Source: Enterococcus sulfureus ATCC 49903
Lineage (GTDB): Bacteria; Bacillota; Bacilli; Lactobacillales; Enterococcaceae
Direction: 5' to 3'
Length of the DNA stretch: 64,000 nucleotides
NCBI RefSeq assembly: GCF_000407605.1
Contig: NZ_ASWO01000007.1
Coordinates: 185,888 to 249,887 of the forward strand
The position numbers and the translations under genes were made by a program. Under the pieces are notes generated by a model. The model ran no database searches, was not told where the DNA came from, and was given only the letters and a program-made list of their open reading frames with translations. This document shows, in pieces, positions 9,154-18,263 of the stretch. The number at the start of each line of letters is the position of its first letter. The first letter of the stretch is position 1.

Positions 9154-9483
9154 ATGTGGCAACTACTTGGAATTGGAATGTTAGTCGTTGTATTTATAGT
9201 TATTTTTAAAATGAATCGATCGCCCGTTTATCAAACTACGACCAATGATGTTTTAGTAAAGTTTCACTCAGAAGCAGCGAGTAGTACTTTTTTAAACAAT
9301 AAAAAATTACAAATGCTAACAACATGGACACCTTACGATCAATCAACCTATCAAGGAACGGTAGCTCTATCGACAATACAACTACAAGAACTGATTTGTA
9401 AGGAGTGTCATTTAAGCCAAGACCAACTCACAGTGACACGTCCTTATGATGCCAATATGAGTACACGCTGGATTCGCTTTTAA
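9154..9483 (+). CDS. Membrane-anchored small protein, unknown function
   Basis: A 109-residue protein with a single N-terminal hydrophobic segment (about residues 2-20, LLGIGMLVVVFIVIF) and a roughly 85-residue extracytoplasmic domain with one CKEC motif. The ATG at 9154 is placed 8 bases after AAGGAG; a GTG nine bases earlier lies inside the ribosome-binding site. The protein is followed at once by a strong terminator. Function unknown. Confidence 0.6.
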   Translation: MWQLLGIGMLVVVFIVIFKMNRSPVYQTTTNDVLVKFHSEAASSTFLNNKKLQMLTTWTPYDQSTYQGTVALSTIQLQELICKECHLSQDQLTVTRPYDANMSTRWIRF

Positions 9484-9517
9484 AAGACCTGACAGAAATT
9501 TTCTGTCAGGTCTTTTT
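9483..9517 (+). terminator. Rho-independent terminator
   Basis: A 17-bp stem with almost no loop (arms AAAAGACCTGACAGAAA and its complement) ending in TTTTT, directly after the preceding gene's stop. Confidence 0.88.
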
Positions 9518-9627
9518 ACTCGCACTACTTTCATTTGTTTTCTTTATAAAAAAACTATTCCATCATAATCGCCTATATTTTAAGCGCTACAAAGCAAAAA
9601 CTTCTTAACAAGAAAAGATATCACCTA

Positions 9628-9654
9628 TTTTTAGATACTATCTATATCTAAAAA
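9628..9654. repeat. Perfect 10-bp inverted repeat before the DUF554 promoter
   Basis: TTTTTAGATA and TATCTAAAAA flank the 7-base spacer CTATCTA. It lies about 20 bases upstream of the -35 box and could be an operator or an AT-rich upstream element. Confidence 0.4.
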
Positions 9655-9675
9655 ACTCATCTTAATATTTACTCA

Positions 9676-9704
9676 TTGTTTTCTTAAAATCTACTTGTTA
9701 GAAT
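9676..9704 (+). promoter_or_regulatory. SigA-type promoter for the DUF554 gene
   Basis: TTGTTT at 9676-9681 and TAGAAT at 9699-9704 are separated by 17 bases, placing transcription start about 25 bases before the gene. Confidence 0.6.
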
Positions 9705-9735
9705 AGATAAGACTACGAAAAAGGACGTGAAGAAT

Positions 9736-10464
9736 TTGCCATTAGGGATTATGATCAATTCAGCCGCAATTTTTATTGGCGGTATTTTAGGTGCATTTTT
9801 TGGCCAACAGGTTTCAGAAAAATTCAAACTTGAACTTACTATGATTTTTGGTGTTTGTTCAATGGCGATGGGAATCTATGCTATCGGACCAATGAAATAC
9901 ATGCCCGCTGTTATTTTCGCTGTAGTGATTGGAACTGCACTTGGCTTAGCCATTCATCTTGGAGATAAAATCAATCGCGGAGCCGCCTGGATGCAAAAAC
10001 CAATCAGTAAATACATGAAAAATGATAAACTAGCTTTAGATCAGGATGATTTCATTCAAAACCTAGTGACGATTATTGTATTATTTTGTGCAAGCGGTAC
10101 AGGGATTTATGGCAGTTTAGATTCTGGAATGTCTGGTGATCACTCGGTGTTGATTGCCAAATCGGTTTTAGACTTTTTTACGGCAGCGATTTTTGCTAGT
10201 CAATTAGGGATCGTCGTTTCTTTTATTATCATTCCGCAATTTATTATCTTTTTTATCTTATTCGTGTTAGCACAATTTATTTTTCCGTTGACGACGCCGG
10301 ATATGATTTTAGATTTTAAAGCCTGCGGGGGCGTGTTAATGATTGCGACAGGCTTTCGGATTATTAAAGTCAAAATGTTCCCTACTGCCGATATGATTCC
10401 AGCAATGGTTTTAATTTTTCCTATCAGTTGGATCTGGGCAAATTGGATTTTACCGTTTTTATAG
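9736..10464 (+). CDS. DUF554 family membrane protein
   Basis: A 242-residue integral membrane protein of the DUF554 (YdfK/YqgA-like) family, with about seven hydrophobic helices and the family pattern INSAAIFIGGILGAFFG at the N-terminus and GTGIYGSLDSGMSGD near the middle. Two starts are possible: GTG 9727 or TTG 9736. AAGGACGTG pairs well with the anti-Shine-Dalgarno and would overlap the GTG but lies six bases before the TTG, so TTG is preferred. Family function is unproven; a transport role is often guessed. Confidence 0.85.
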   Translation: MPLGIMINSAAIFIGGILGAFFGQQVSEKFKLELTMIFGVCSMAMGIYAIGPMKYMPAVIFAVVIGTALGLAIHLGDKINRGAAWMQKPISKYMKNDKLALDQDDFIQNLVTIIVLFCASGTGIYGSLDSGMSGDHSVLIAKSVLDFFTAAIFASQLGIVVSFIIIPQFIIFFILFVLAQFIFPLTTPDMILDFKACGGVLMIATGFRIIKVKMFPTADMIPAMVLIFPISWIWANWILPFL

Positions 10465-10510
10465 TACAAATAAACGCAGCGGTTAACAAACCGCTGCGTT
10501 TATTTGTACT
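10463..10510. terminator. Bidirectional terminator, perfect 22-bp stem
   Basis: Arms 10463-10484 and 10489-10510 are perfectly complementary around AACA. It separates two convergent genes and overlaps the stop codon of the adhesin gene. Confidence 0.85.
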
Positions 10511-13109
10511 ACCACTCTTTACGAGATTTAATTGCATAAACAATACCACTGACAATTGCGACAATGACGATCGCAAGTCCTACATAGATCATCGATTGTT
10601 TGTAACGTCCACCAGTATCAGGTAACACACCATTTGGTTTGAACGTATTGATGATTGTTGTCCCATCGATTGCCGTTGTATAATTGTCTACCGGTTCTTC
10701 TTCAATGGTGTACGTATAGACTTTTCCATCTGCATCGTTTACTGGAAGATTCGTAAATGCATACGTCCATTTGCCGTTACTTCCTGCTTGGATCACTTGT
10801 TTTTCAAGTCGTTTTCCATCGCGAACTAACCAAATCGTAATTTCTTTTGGTCGCATTCCCGCTTGATCATCGCTGTCAATCCACTGTTTTTCACCTTTAA
10901 TTTCAGTTAATTTCAATGTATTCGTAATCGTTGTGCCGTCGATCGTTGTTGTATAATAAGGAACTTTTTGTTCATTTACAGTATAGACATAATCTTTCCC
11001 ATTTTGATCTTGTTTTAGCAAGTTATCAAAGGTATACGACCAGTTGCCGTTACTATCTGGTTTGATGACTTGTTCTTGAATTTTCGTACCGTTTTGTAAT
11101 AATTCCACTACGATTTGTGTTGGACGTAAATTAGCGGCATTATTTTGATCATCCCACTTTTTTTCACCTTTGATCGCAGTCAGCAATAGATTATTCGTGA
11201 TCGTTGTGCCATCAAGTACAGCTTCATATCCTGGAACTGGATCTTCTTTTACAGTATAGGTGTAGTTTTTTCCACTTTTATTTTGTAAAGGAAGATTTGA
11301 GAAATGATAAGCCCAATTTGTTTGTGCACTGACTTCCTGATGAGCAAATTCTTTATTATTTTGATACAAACGAACGGTAATTTTTTCCGGACGAAGTTGA
11401 TAGTGGTTATTTAAATCATTCCATTTTTTCTCACCAGCTACATCTGTTAATCTTAGCTTATTGACAAAGTTGACACCATTCGCATCATTTTTTGTAGATG
11501 TACTGTAACCACCTACTTGAACTTCACTTACTCTGTATTTGTATTCATCGCCATTTTCGTCATATTTAGGCAAATCGTTAAAGGCATAACTCCAATTTCC
11601 CGATTCATCTGGTTTCACTGTTTGACGAGCGATTTCCTTATTGTTTTGATACAACACAAAGGTCAAATGATCTGGACGCGTATTGTACTGATTATCTAGG
11701 TCATCCCAAATCTTATGTCCCGTTTTATTGACTTTTTCGGTATTGACATAAGTGTTAGTGATATCGTTGCCTACGATCGTTGGCGTATAATTTGCGACTG
11801 GTTCCTCGGTAATCGTATACGTAGGACCTAATGGCAAATGATCAAATTGGTATTTCCAGTTGGTTTCTTTACTGACTTCTTGTTGTTTGTAGACTTGACC
11901 ATCTTTTAATAAGTTGATCGTAATTTTATCTGGTCGAGTATTAAATTTGTTGTTGTAATCTTGCCATTTTTTCTCGCCTTCGACTTGTGTTTCTTTGACT
12001 TCGACTTTGAAAGGTATCGATAGATCGACTTTTTCTACTTGCCAAGTTAAAAGAGCCTGATAGTTTGCTGCTGGCCAAGTTGGACTTTTTACCGGTACAT
12101 AAAAATAAGCCTTTTTCAAACGTAAATAACTAAGATTTAAATTAGGAATACTCTCAATAGAAGCTCCATCTTTTAGTTTCACATAATATTTTTTATTTTT
12201 TAAAATATAATTGATTGTTTTCCCATTATTTTTATCTGCAGAACTTGCCATATTGGTTAACTCAGTATTTGTTGCAGCATCAATAAGTGTATAAGGCATA
12301 TTCGTTAAATCCGCACGAACGGGATAATCATATCCAGTCAATTCAAAGGTACCACTAGTTCGTGTAGTTGAATCAATAACCAATGGATTTTGCGTATTGA
12401 CTGCATTCCCATTTTGATCAATAATTTGAACATTCAACGCAAATGCACTAGTCTGCGTGGCCTTATTTGCAGTATTTTTAGAAAAATCGAATACTTTATT
12501 GCTAAATGTTGTATTTGTATAATATTTTCCTGGTGTAATACCATCTGTAAAATACCAAGCTATATTTTGTGCAGTTGCATATCGAAAGGCTTCCAAGTCA
12601 GCATATTTTTCGAATTTTGAATTCTTTTTTTTATAATCAGAAAAAGATTGGTTAATAACATCATTTGGAGTAACTCCATTAAATACAGTATTCCGATAAT
12701 AATCCATCAACACATCACTATCTTCACTAATCGCAAACCAAGACGCTACAATTTGGTCTAGATTTTTATATAAATTATTCCCCTTACCCGTTGATGAAGG
12801 ATTACCATTGGAACCATCGTTACGATTCCTAAACTTTTCAGCTCCTTCATAAAGATAGTATTGGTCATAAGTTACCAAATCATCTGGATCAGGTGGAATT
12901 AGATACCTGTTTCCACAAATTGCCCAATCAAGTAATTGTTTATTTTTAGTTTGTGTATATACTGTAAAGTCATACTTAGGCTCACCATCTCCACCATAAA
13001 CCTGACCCAAAGGTTGTACTGCCGCATGAACCGGAGTTGAAGAAAGTACAAGATAGATTATTCCACTTAATAGCGCTATCATATATTTTCCGATCTTTTT
13101 GACTCCCAT
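10509..13109 (-). CDS. LPXTG surface adhesin with thioester domain and five CnaB repeats
   Basis: An 866-residue sortase-anchored surface protein. Residues 1-29 are a signal peptide. The region about 40-215 looks like a thioester domain: Cys65 (DWAICGN) and Gln181 (TAQNIAWYF) are placed to form the internal Cys-Gln bond used for covalent host attachment. A linker or intermediate domain follows, then five CnaB repeats from about residue 377, each opening with a GEKKW-like lysine strand and closing with a TITN-type asparagine for isopeptide bonds. LPDTG at 829-833, a hydrophobic helix and a KSRKEW tail complete the sorting signal. AAGGAGG precedes the ATG. No sortase gene lies nearby. Confidence 0.9.
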   Translation of the reverse strand: MGVKKIGKYMIALLSGIIYLVLSSTPVHAAVQPLGQVYGGDGEPKYDFTVYTQTKNKQLLDWAICGNRYLIPPDPDDLVTYDQYYLYEGAEKFRNRNDGSNGNPSSTGKGNNLYKNLDQIVASWFAISEDSDVLMDYYRNTVFNGVTPNDVINQSFSDYKKKNSKFEKYADLEAFRYATAQNIAWYFTDGITPGKYYTNTTFSNKVFDFSKNTANKATQTSAFALNVQIIDQNGNAVNTQNPLVIDSTTRTSGTFELTGYDYPVRADLTNMPYTLIDAATNTELTNMASSADKNNGKTINYILKNKKYYVKLKDGASIESIPNLNLSYLRLKKAYFYVPVKSPTWPAANYQALLTWQVEKVDLSIPFKVEVKETQVEGEKKWQDYNNKFNTRPDKITINLLKDGQVYKQQEVSKETNWKYQFDHLPLGPTYTITEEPVANYTPTIVGNDITNTYVNTEKVNKTGHKIWDDLDNQYNTRPDHLTFVLYQNNKEIARQTVKPDESGNWSYAFNDLPKYDENGDEYKYRVSEVQVGGYSTSTKNDANGVNFVNKLRLTDVAGEKKWNDLNNHYQLRPEKITVRLYQNNKEFAHQEVSAQTNWAYHFSNLPLQNKSGKNYTYTVKEDPVPGYEAVLDGTTITNNLLLTAIKGEKKWDDQNNAANLRPTQIVVELLQNGTKIQEQVIKPDSNGNWSYTFDNLLKQDQNGKDYVYTVNEQKVPYYTTTIDGTTITNTLKLTEIKGEKQWIDSDDQAGMRPKEITIWLVRDGKRLEKQVIQAGSNGKWTYAFTNLPVNDADGKVYTYTIEEEPVDNYTTAIDGTTIINTFKPNGVLPDTGGRYKQSMIYVGLAIVIVAIVSGIVYAIKSRKEW

Positions 13110-13477
13110 TGTCGTTCCTCCTTAACTTTTATCCCCTACAACGTATCTAGTTATATTTTCTTTAGTATACAGAGAATAAAATAACTTAACACGAACAAGT
13201 TATAAATATGAGCGAACAATTTTGTAAGCTATTTTGTGCTAATTTTCTAAATTAAAGTCCGATGTGCTAAAAAATAAAAAAAAACAAAAAATACTATACT
13301 TCTTAGAATAGACCTATTATTCATCATTTTAAAAACAACAAATTTGAGCAAAAAAATAATTCCATTCATTTTATTTAATGAATGAAACAGTAAAAACTAT
13401 TCTAATATAGTCTCAATTAAAAATAACATTAGATATTATTTTTGATAAAATGTAACGCAACTTTTATAGGTTATAAA
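13110..13477. other. AT-rich intergenic region upstream of the adhesin
   Basis: No gene is supported here. The adhesin promoter probably uses the extended -10 TGTATACT (minus strand, near 13165). CATTCATT at 13363-13370 and AATGAATG at 13377-13384 form a perfect 8-bp inverted repeat of unknown role. The base composition is markedly A/T rich. Confidence 0.5.
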
Positions 13478-13504
13478 TAAAAAAAGCCGCCTAAGCGACT
13501 TTTT
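13478..13504 (-). terminator. Terminator of the small membrane protein gene
   Basis: Minus-strand hairpin AAGTCGC-TTAG-GCGGCTT followed by a run of T, right at the stop codon of the next gene upstream. Confidence 0.8.
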
Positions 13505-13688
13505 ATGGATAATTCACATAAATAATAACAAGACCGATAACAAAAACAATCAATCCAATCACCGTAAAAGGAACAGCCATTCCGTTCCACGCTTTTTTAT
13601 TGGTAAAGGCCCGCCAACGGTAACTGATTCCTGCCGCTGCTAAAAAGAATAACCCAATAAAAAAGATAATCACACCAGTTGTTAACAT
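13503..13688 (-). CDS. Small two-helix membrane protein, unknown function
   Basis: A 61-residue protein made of two hydrophobic helices (about 3-21 and 38-58) joined by a basic loop (RWRAFTNKKAW). AGGGGTG precedes the ATG and a terminator follows, so expression as a separate unit is plausible. It resembles small conserved membrane proteins of lactic acid bacteria whose function is unknown. Confidence 0.65.
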   Translation of the reverse strand: MLTTGVIIFFIGLFFLAAAGISYRWRAFTNKKAWNGMAVPFTVIGLIVFVIGLVIIYVNYP

Positions 13689-13750
13689 CGTTTTTCACCC
13701 CTTGCTAATAGTATAAAAAAATTTTTACAATTTTACCAATCTAAACCTAA

Positions 13751-15082
13751 CTATCCTAATAAAACAGATTCTTCAGGATACTTTATTTTCACTTCTTGCT
13801 GATAAATTTTACGAGATAACGAATATAGAATCGTCAAAATCCCGACACGTCCAATAAACATTAAACTAATGATCACCAATTTTCCAACCAAACTTAGACT
13901 AGAGGTTGCGCCCATTGTCAATCCAACTGTTCCAAATGCTGAGACCACTTCAAATCCTAACACAACCAGTGTTTCATTAGACGTTGTCTCTGTAATCGTT
14001 AAAATAAATAAGCTGATTGTACAAATGGCTAGAGCTAAGAAAAATAACGTCATTGCCTTTGCCACCGCAACTTCTCGGATGGTACGTCCAGAAATTTCGG
14101 TACGTGTTCGTCCTTTGAACAAGGAACGAACTTTTGCGATCAATACGGCTAAGGTCGTTGTTTTTAGTCCTCCAGCCGTCGAACCTGACGTTCCACCGAT
14201 AAACATCAACATCATCGTAAGCATCAATCCAGCTTGTGGCATATTGGCATAGTCTAACGTAAAAAAGCCAGCTGTTCTAGGCGTTACACTCAAGAAAAAA
14301 CTATCCAATAAACTCTTTCCAAGAGATGTTTTGGGCATGATCAAATAAAATAAACCCCATCCGACAAGCAGTAAGATCCCCGTCATTTTTAGTGCCAAAC
14401 GACTATGTAAACTCAATTTTTTATGTCTGATTTGTAAAAGATCTGTCCATACTAGAAATCCAAGCCCCCCTGAAATGATCAAGAAACTGATGGTCAAAAT
14501 AATAATAGGATCTCCTTTAAAAGCCACCATACTTGTCCCAAATAAATCAAATCCTGCATTACAAAAACTAGAGATAGCATGGAATACGCTATACCAAATA
14601 CCTGTTGCAACTCCATACTTTGGAATAAAACGAATCGCTAATAGTCCGATCCCGACTAATTGAATACTACCTGCGATCTTTAAAATCGCTAAAGCCAACT
14701 TTACTTCTCCAGAACGGCTTTCCATATTCATCGATTCACGTAATACTAGACGTGTGCTTAAATGAATTCGTTTTTTCCCAACAAAATAAATAAAAATTGG
14801 AATCGACATGAATCCTAATCCGCCTATTTCAATCAACATCAAGATCACGCTTTGACCAAATAAACTAAATTGTTGATCAATTAAAAGTGGTGACAGACCG
14901 GTAACACAAATTGCGGATGTGGCAATAAATAAAGCATCGATCCATTGTGGACTATCTTGTTGATTACTAATAGGCAACATCAGCAAACCCGTTCCAAGTA
15001 AGATCAGACCAATAAATGTCCCAGTAATGATCTCTGCCGGCGAAAAATGAAAGGGACGACGTTTTTTGCGTAACGAGTGCAC
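13751..15082 (-). CDS. TrkH/KtrB family potassium uptake protein
   Basis: A 443-residue K+-translocating subunit with four pore-loop repeats; visible selectivity-filter-like segments include TSAICVTGL, SSFCNAGFD, TPRTAGFF and SAFGTVGL. Length and organisation match KtrB/NtpJ rather than the longer proteobacterial TrkH. The GTG at 15082 is preferred because AAAGGAG lies seven bases before it; the ATG at 15088 is only one base away from that site. No KtrA/TrkA RCK subunit gene is adjacent, so the partner must be encoded elsewhere. Confidence 0.9.
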   Translation of the reverse strand: MHSLRKKRRPFHFSPAEIITGTFIGLILLGTGLLMLPISNQQDSPQWIDALFIATSAICVTGLSPLLIDQQFSLFGQSVILMLIEIGGLGFMSIPIFIYFVGKKRIHLSTRLVLRESMNMESRSGEVKLALAILKIAGSIQLVGIGLLAIRFIPKYGVATGIWYSVFHAISSFCNAGFDLFGTSMVAFKGDPIIILTISFLIISGGLGFLVWTDLLQIRHKKLSLHSRLALKMTGILLLVGWGLFYLIMPKTSLGKSLLDSFFLSVTPRTAGFFTLDYANMPQAGLMLTMMLMFIGGTSGSTAGGLKTTTLAVLIAKVRSLFKGRTRTEISGRTIREVAVAKAMTLFFLALAICTISLFILTITETTSNETLVVLGFEVVSAFGTVGLTMGATSSLSLVGKLVIISLMFIGRVGILTILYSLSRKIYQQEVKIKYPEESVLLG

Positions 15083-15135
15083 GAGCATACTCCTTTGTCA
15101 TTTAGAATACTCTTACTATACCAAACTCACGAGAT

Positions 15136-15172
15136 GAAAAAAAGAAGAAACAAGTTTCCTTGTTTCTTCTTA
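15136..15172 (-). terminator. Terminator of the cation ATPase gene
   Basis: Perfect 13-bp stem (15142-15154 with 15159-15171) followed on the minus strand by a T-run, just after the stop. Confidence 0.9.
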
Positions 15173-15179
15173 AGTTATT

Positions 15180-17930
15180 TTACCAAATCTTGATCCCAAA
15201 AACTTCTTTGATTCCTGATAAGACAAAGGTTGGTAATGCTGGGATAAAAATCACCATCATATAAATTGGTAATGTCAATGGTGCTGTTCCCATGACTGTA
15301 TTAAAGAATGGAATGATCGTCACTAAGAACGAAGAAATCGCTGCAAATCCAACTGCCAATAACAATCGAGGATTTCCAAATGGATTTCGTCTAAACAACG
15401 TTTTTGAACTTCTTGCATCAAATACATGCCACAATTGACCGTAAACTAAAGTTAAAAAGGCAACCGTTTGTGCTTCATTAGATGACATTCCAGCTTTTGC
15501 TGCAAGATAAAAAGCTGCAAATACAACTAATCCCATTACAGTACCGCGAATCAAGACACGTGACCACGTATAATTGGCTAAAACAGATTCTTTAGGATCA
15601 CGTGGTTGTTCTTTCATAATATCAGACTCTGCAACATCATATCCTAGAGAAAATGAAGGGACTGCATCACTGACCATATTGACCCATAGCACCATTAATG
15701 CAGTTAATACCGGCGTTGATCCCGGAACATTGCCAATCGTGTGCGTAAAGAAGAACAATCCAATAAGTAAAGACAAGACCTCGGCTACGTTTGTCGTTAA
15801 CTCATGACGCATAAAGTTTTTGATATTGCCATAGATCGTTCGTCCACTTTGAACCGATTTTTCGATCGTCGTAAATTTATCATCAAGTAAGATCAAATCA
15901 GCTGAATCTTTGGTGACCTCAGTTCCGGCAATCCCCATCGCGATTCCGATATCTGCTACACGTAAAGCGGGTGCGTCATTTACACCATCACCTGTCATCG
16001 CTACAACTTCTCCATGTGCTTGTAATTGTTTCACGATTCGTTGTTTATGCTCAGGAGATACACGTGCATAGACGTTCGTCGTTTTAACTTTTTCAAATAA
16101 TTCATCGTCTGTCATCTCTTCAAGTTCGACACCTTTGATAACAGGTGCTTGTTTATCGTTGACGATCCCTAATTCATAAGCGATCGCACGTGCTGTTTTT
16201 TCATGATCCCCTGTGATCATCACGACTTCAACATTTGCTTCATGAAGGACTTTGATCGATTCTTTGACTTCTTCGCGTGCAGGATCGATAATTCCAGCTA
16301 CGCCCGTTAAAATCAATTCTTGCTCTAATTCCTCAACGCTTGCCTCCATTGCTTGTTCTTTGGTCAATGGACGATACGCCACTGCCAAAGTACGCAATGC
16401 TTTCTCAGCATACTCTTCAACGGTTTGATTGAATTGTTGTTTGGCATGATCACGAGTATCGATCTTATCTGCAACTAAGACGCCTTGGCTTTGATTTAGG
16501 ACTACATCAGGAGCGCCTTTCGTATACAACATGTAGCCATCTTGGTTTTGAATAACCACACTCATCATTTTACGATCACTTGTAAATGGTAACGTACGTA
16601 TGATCGTTTCGTTTTCTAATAAATCATTTTTTCGAACGTTAGCTTTTTGACCTAATACAGTTAAGGCAACTTCAGTAGGATTACCAAAAGGCTTATAGTC
16701 GCCATCGACTTCTTTAACGGTCGCTTCGTTACATAAAACTGCACCATATAAAAACGGTTGCGCATTAGTTTTTTGATCAGATAATACTTTGATCGATCCT
16801 TTTGGTGCATACCCTAGACCCGTTACGTCATAAGAAGTTCCATTAGCAGTAAATTTTACTACTGTCATTTCATTTTTCGTTAAGGTTCCGGTTTTATCAG
16901 AACAAATATAAGACGTTCCACCTAGTGTTTCCACACTGGTTAACGATTTGATCAAGCCTTTGTTTTTCGCCATTTTCGCAGCACCGATCGTCAACACGAT
17001 CGACAACACTGCGGGTAATGCATCGGGAATCGAGGCTACAGCTAAGGCAATCGAAGTCGACAAAACAGATGTAATCGAGTCGATACTAAATTCTCCAGCA
17101 CGAATGATTCCTACGATAAACGTTAACACTACGATACCACCAGAAATCAACATCAGTGTTTTTGTTAATTGACTAACGGTGTTTTGTAACGGTGATTTTT
17201 TTGAGCCAACTGATTGAATCAATTGTGCGATGTTCCCTAATTCCGTATCTTTTCCAACACCGACAACCACACCGATCCCTTGACCATTGGAAACGGTTGA
17301 ACCAGAAAATCCCATATTGATCCGATCACCAACTTCAACGGTTTCTGTAATGACTTCTGTTGTTTTTTGGATTGCATCGGCTTCACCAGTCAAATGTGAT
17401 TCGATGACTTGTAATTCATTGGCTTCAATCCAACGAACATCTGCTTCCACAAAATCGCCAACTTGTGCTCGAACAATATCGCCTACCACGAGTTCTGTTG
17501 CCACGATTTTTTGCCACTGCCCATCTCGCAGTACGGTCGTTTGTCGATTATTCATTTCTTTTAGTGCATTTAAACTTTTACGCGCACTGATCTCTTGCCA
17601 AAATCCTAAACAAGCATTGATCAAAATCAAAATCAAGATTGCAATCGCTTCATAGAGCGCTTCAACGCCATGTTTTGGATCATTTTGAATTTGAAAGGCA
17701 TAATAAGAGCTTAAAAATGAGAGCACAACCGCCCCAAGTAATACAATGACGATCGGTTCTTTAAAATTTTTCAAAAAGACCTTCCAATAGGGATCTTCTG
17801 CTTCTTCCGGTAATTTATTTTCTCCGTATACTTCTCGTTGGTTGATTACTTGCTTTGGTGATAATCCAGTGTTTGGATCTACTGAGAATTCCTCTAAAAT
17901 CAGTTCTTTTTCTTTTTTATAATGCAGCAT
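15180..17930 (-). CDS. P2-type cation-transporting ATPase (Ca2+/Mn2+-like)
   Basis: A 916-residue P-type ATPase. The actuator TGEA motif is at about 181-184, the phosphorylation site CSDKTGTLT has Asp345, and the hinge reads MTGDGVNDAPAL. The fourth helix carries PDALPA (302-307), where calcium pumps usually have PEGLPA or PEALPA, and the sixth helix has NMVSDAVPSFSLG, keeping the Asn/Asp pair. This places it with SERCA/PMR1-like Ca2+ or Mn2+ exporters, with a Glu-to-Asp change at a binding position. The ATG at 17930 follows GAGGACAGAT; earlier in-frame ATGs lack a good site. A leader with a terminator-like hairpin precedes it. Confidence 0.9.
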   Translation of the reverse strand: MLHYKKEKELILEEFSVDPNTGLSPKQVINQREVYGENKLPEEAEDPYWKVFLKNFKEPIVIVLLGAVVLSFLSSYYAFQIQNDPKHGVEALYEAIAILILILINACLGFWQEISARKSLNALKEMNNRQTTVLRDGQWQKIVATELVVGDIVRAQVGDFVEADVRWIEANELQVIESHLTGEADAIQKTTEVITETVEVGDRINMGFSGSTVSNGQGIGVVVGVGKDTELGNIAQLIQSVGSKKSPLQNTVSQLTKTLMLISGGIVVLTFIVGIIRAGEFSIDSITSVLSTSIALAVASIPDALPAVLSIVLTIGAAKMAKNKGLIKSLTSVETLGGTSYICSDKTGTLTKNEMTVVKFTANGTSYDVTGLGYAPKGSIKVLSDQKTNAQPFLYGAVLCNEATVKEVDGDYKPFGNPTEVALTVLGQKANVRKNDLLENETIIRTLPFTSDRKMMSVVIQNQDGYMLYTKGAPDVVLNQSQGVLVADKIDTRDHAKQQFNQTVEEYAEKALRTLAVAYRPLTKEQAMEASVEELEQELILTGVAGIIDPAREEVKESIKVLHEANVEVVMITGDHEKTARAIAYELGIVNDKQAPVIKGVELEEMTDDELFEKVKTTNVYARVSPEHKQRIVKQLQAHGEVVAMTGDGVNDAPALRVADIGIAMGIAGTEVTKDSADLILLDDKFTTIEKSVQSGRTIYGNIKNFMRHELTTNVAEVLSLLIGLFFFTHTIGNVPGSTPVLTALMVLWVNMVSDAVPSFSLGYDVAESDIMKEQPRDPKESVLANYTWSRVLIRGTVMGLVVFAAFYLAAKAGMSSNEAQTVAFLTLVYGQLWHVFDARSSKTLFRRNPFGNPRLLLAVGFAAISSFLVTIIPFFNTVMGTAPLTLPIYMMVIFIPALPTFVLSGIKEVFGIKIW

Positions 17931-17960
17931 ATCTGTCCTCATCCTTTCGTATTTGAACAC

Positions 17961-18025
17961 AAAAAAAGAGCGCGCAACAAGACTGTTCCCTCACCCTTGG
18001 GAACTATGTCTTGAAGCTTACGCTC
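17961..18025 (-). promoter_or_regulatory. Structured leader/attenuator before the cation ATPase
   Basis: Three nested helices read on the minus strand: GAGCG/CGCTC, CAAGAC/GTCTTG and GTTCCC/GGGAAC with an 8-base loop, followed at once by seven T residues. This is a terminator placed between the promoter and the gene start, so transcription must be controlled by antitermination or it acts as a partial terminator. A metal-sensing leader would suit the gene, but it does not match the yybP-ykoY or M-box consensus as I know them. Confidence 0.65.
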
Positions 18026-18053
18026 AACCTTTTGTCTTTATTAAGTTAATATT

Positions 18054-18082
18054 ATCTTATCACAAAAAATAACATATTTCAA
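18054..18082 (-). promoter_or_regulatory. Promoter for the cation ATPase leader
   Basis: TTGAAA (18077-18082) and TAAGAT (18054-18059) on the minus strand are 17 bases apart, predicting a start near 18047 and a leader of about 115 bases. The rest of 18083-18263 is AT-rich with no gene I can support. Confidence 0.6.
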
Positions 18083-18263
18083 GATACTTGCTTATCGAAT
18101 GAATAAGACTATAACATACACTCGATTAACTCCTTTATTTCAGCTGATCTTTTTTAGCTTTATTATCGAAGATTATAGATCGTTTCTACTATAATATAGT
18201 CTCTTTACAAAAGAAGAAATTTACACATCAATAGGCTTAACTAACAAATTAAATAACTAAATT

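Noticed and set aside
17961..18047. yybP-ykoY manganese riboswitch or M-box
   Set aside because: The leader lacks the conserved loop bases of these classes as I know them; kept as an unassigned leader.
18083..18160. Nine-codon frame behind AAAGGAG between sbcC and the ATPase (GTG start, minus strand)
   Set aside because: It lies upstream of the best ATPase promoter and is too short to support as a leader peptide without conservation data.
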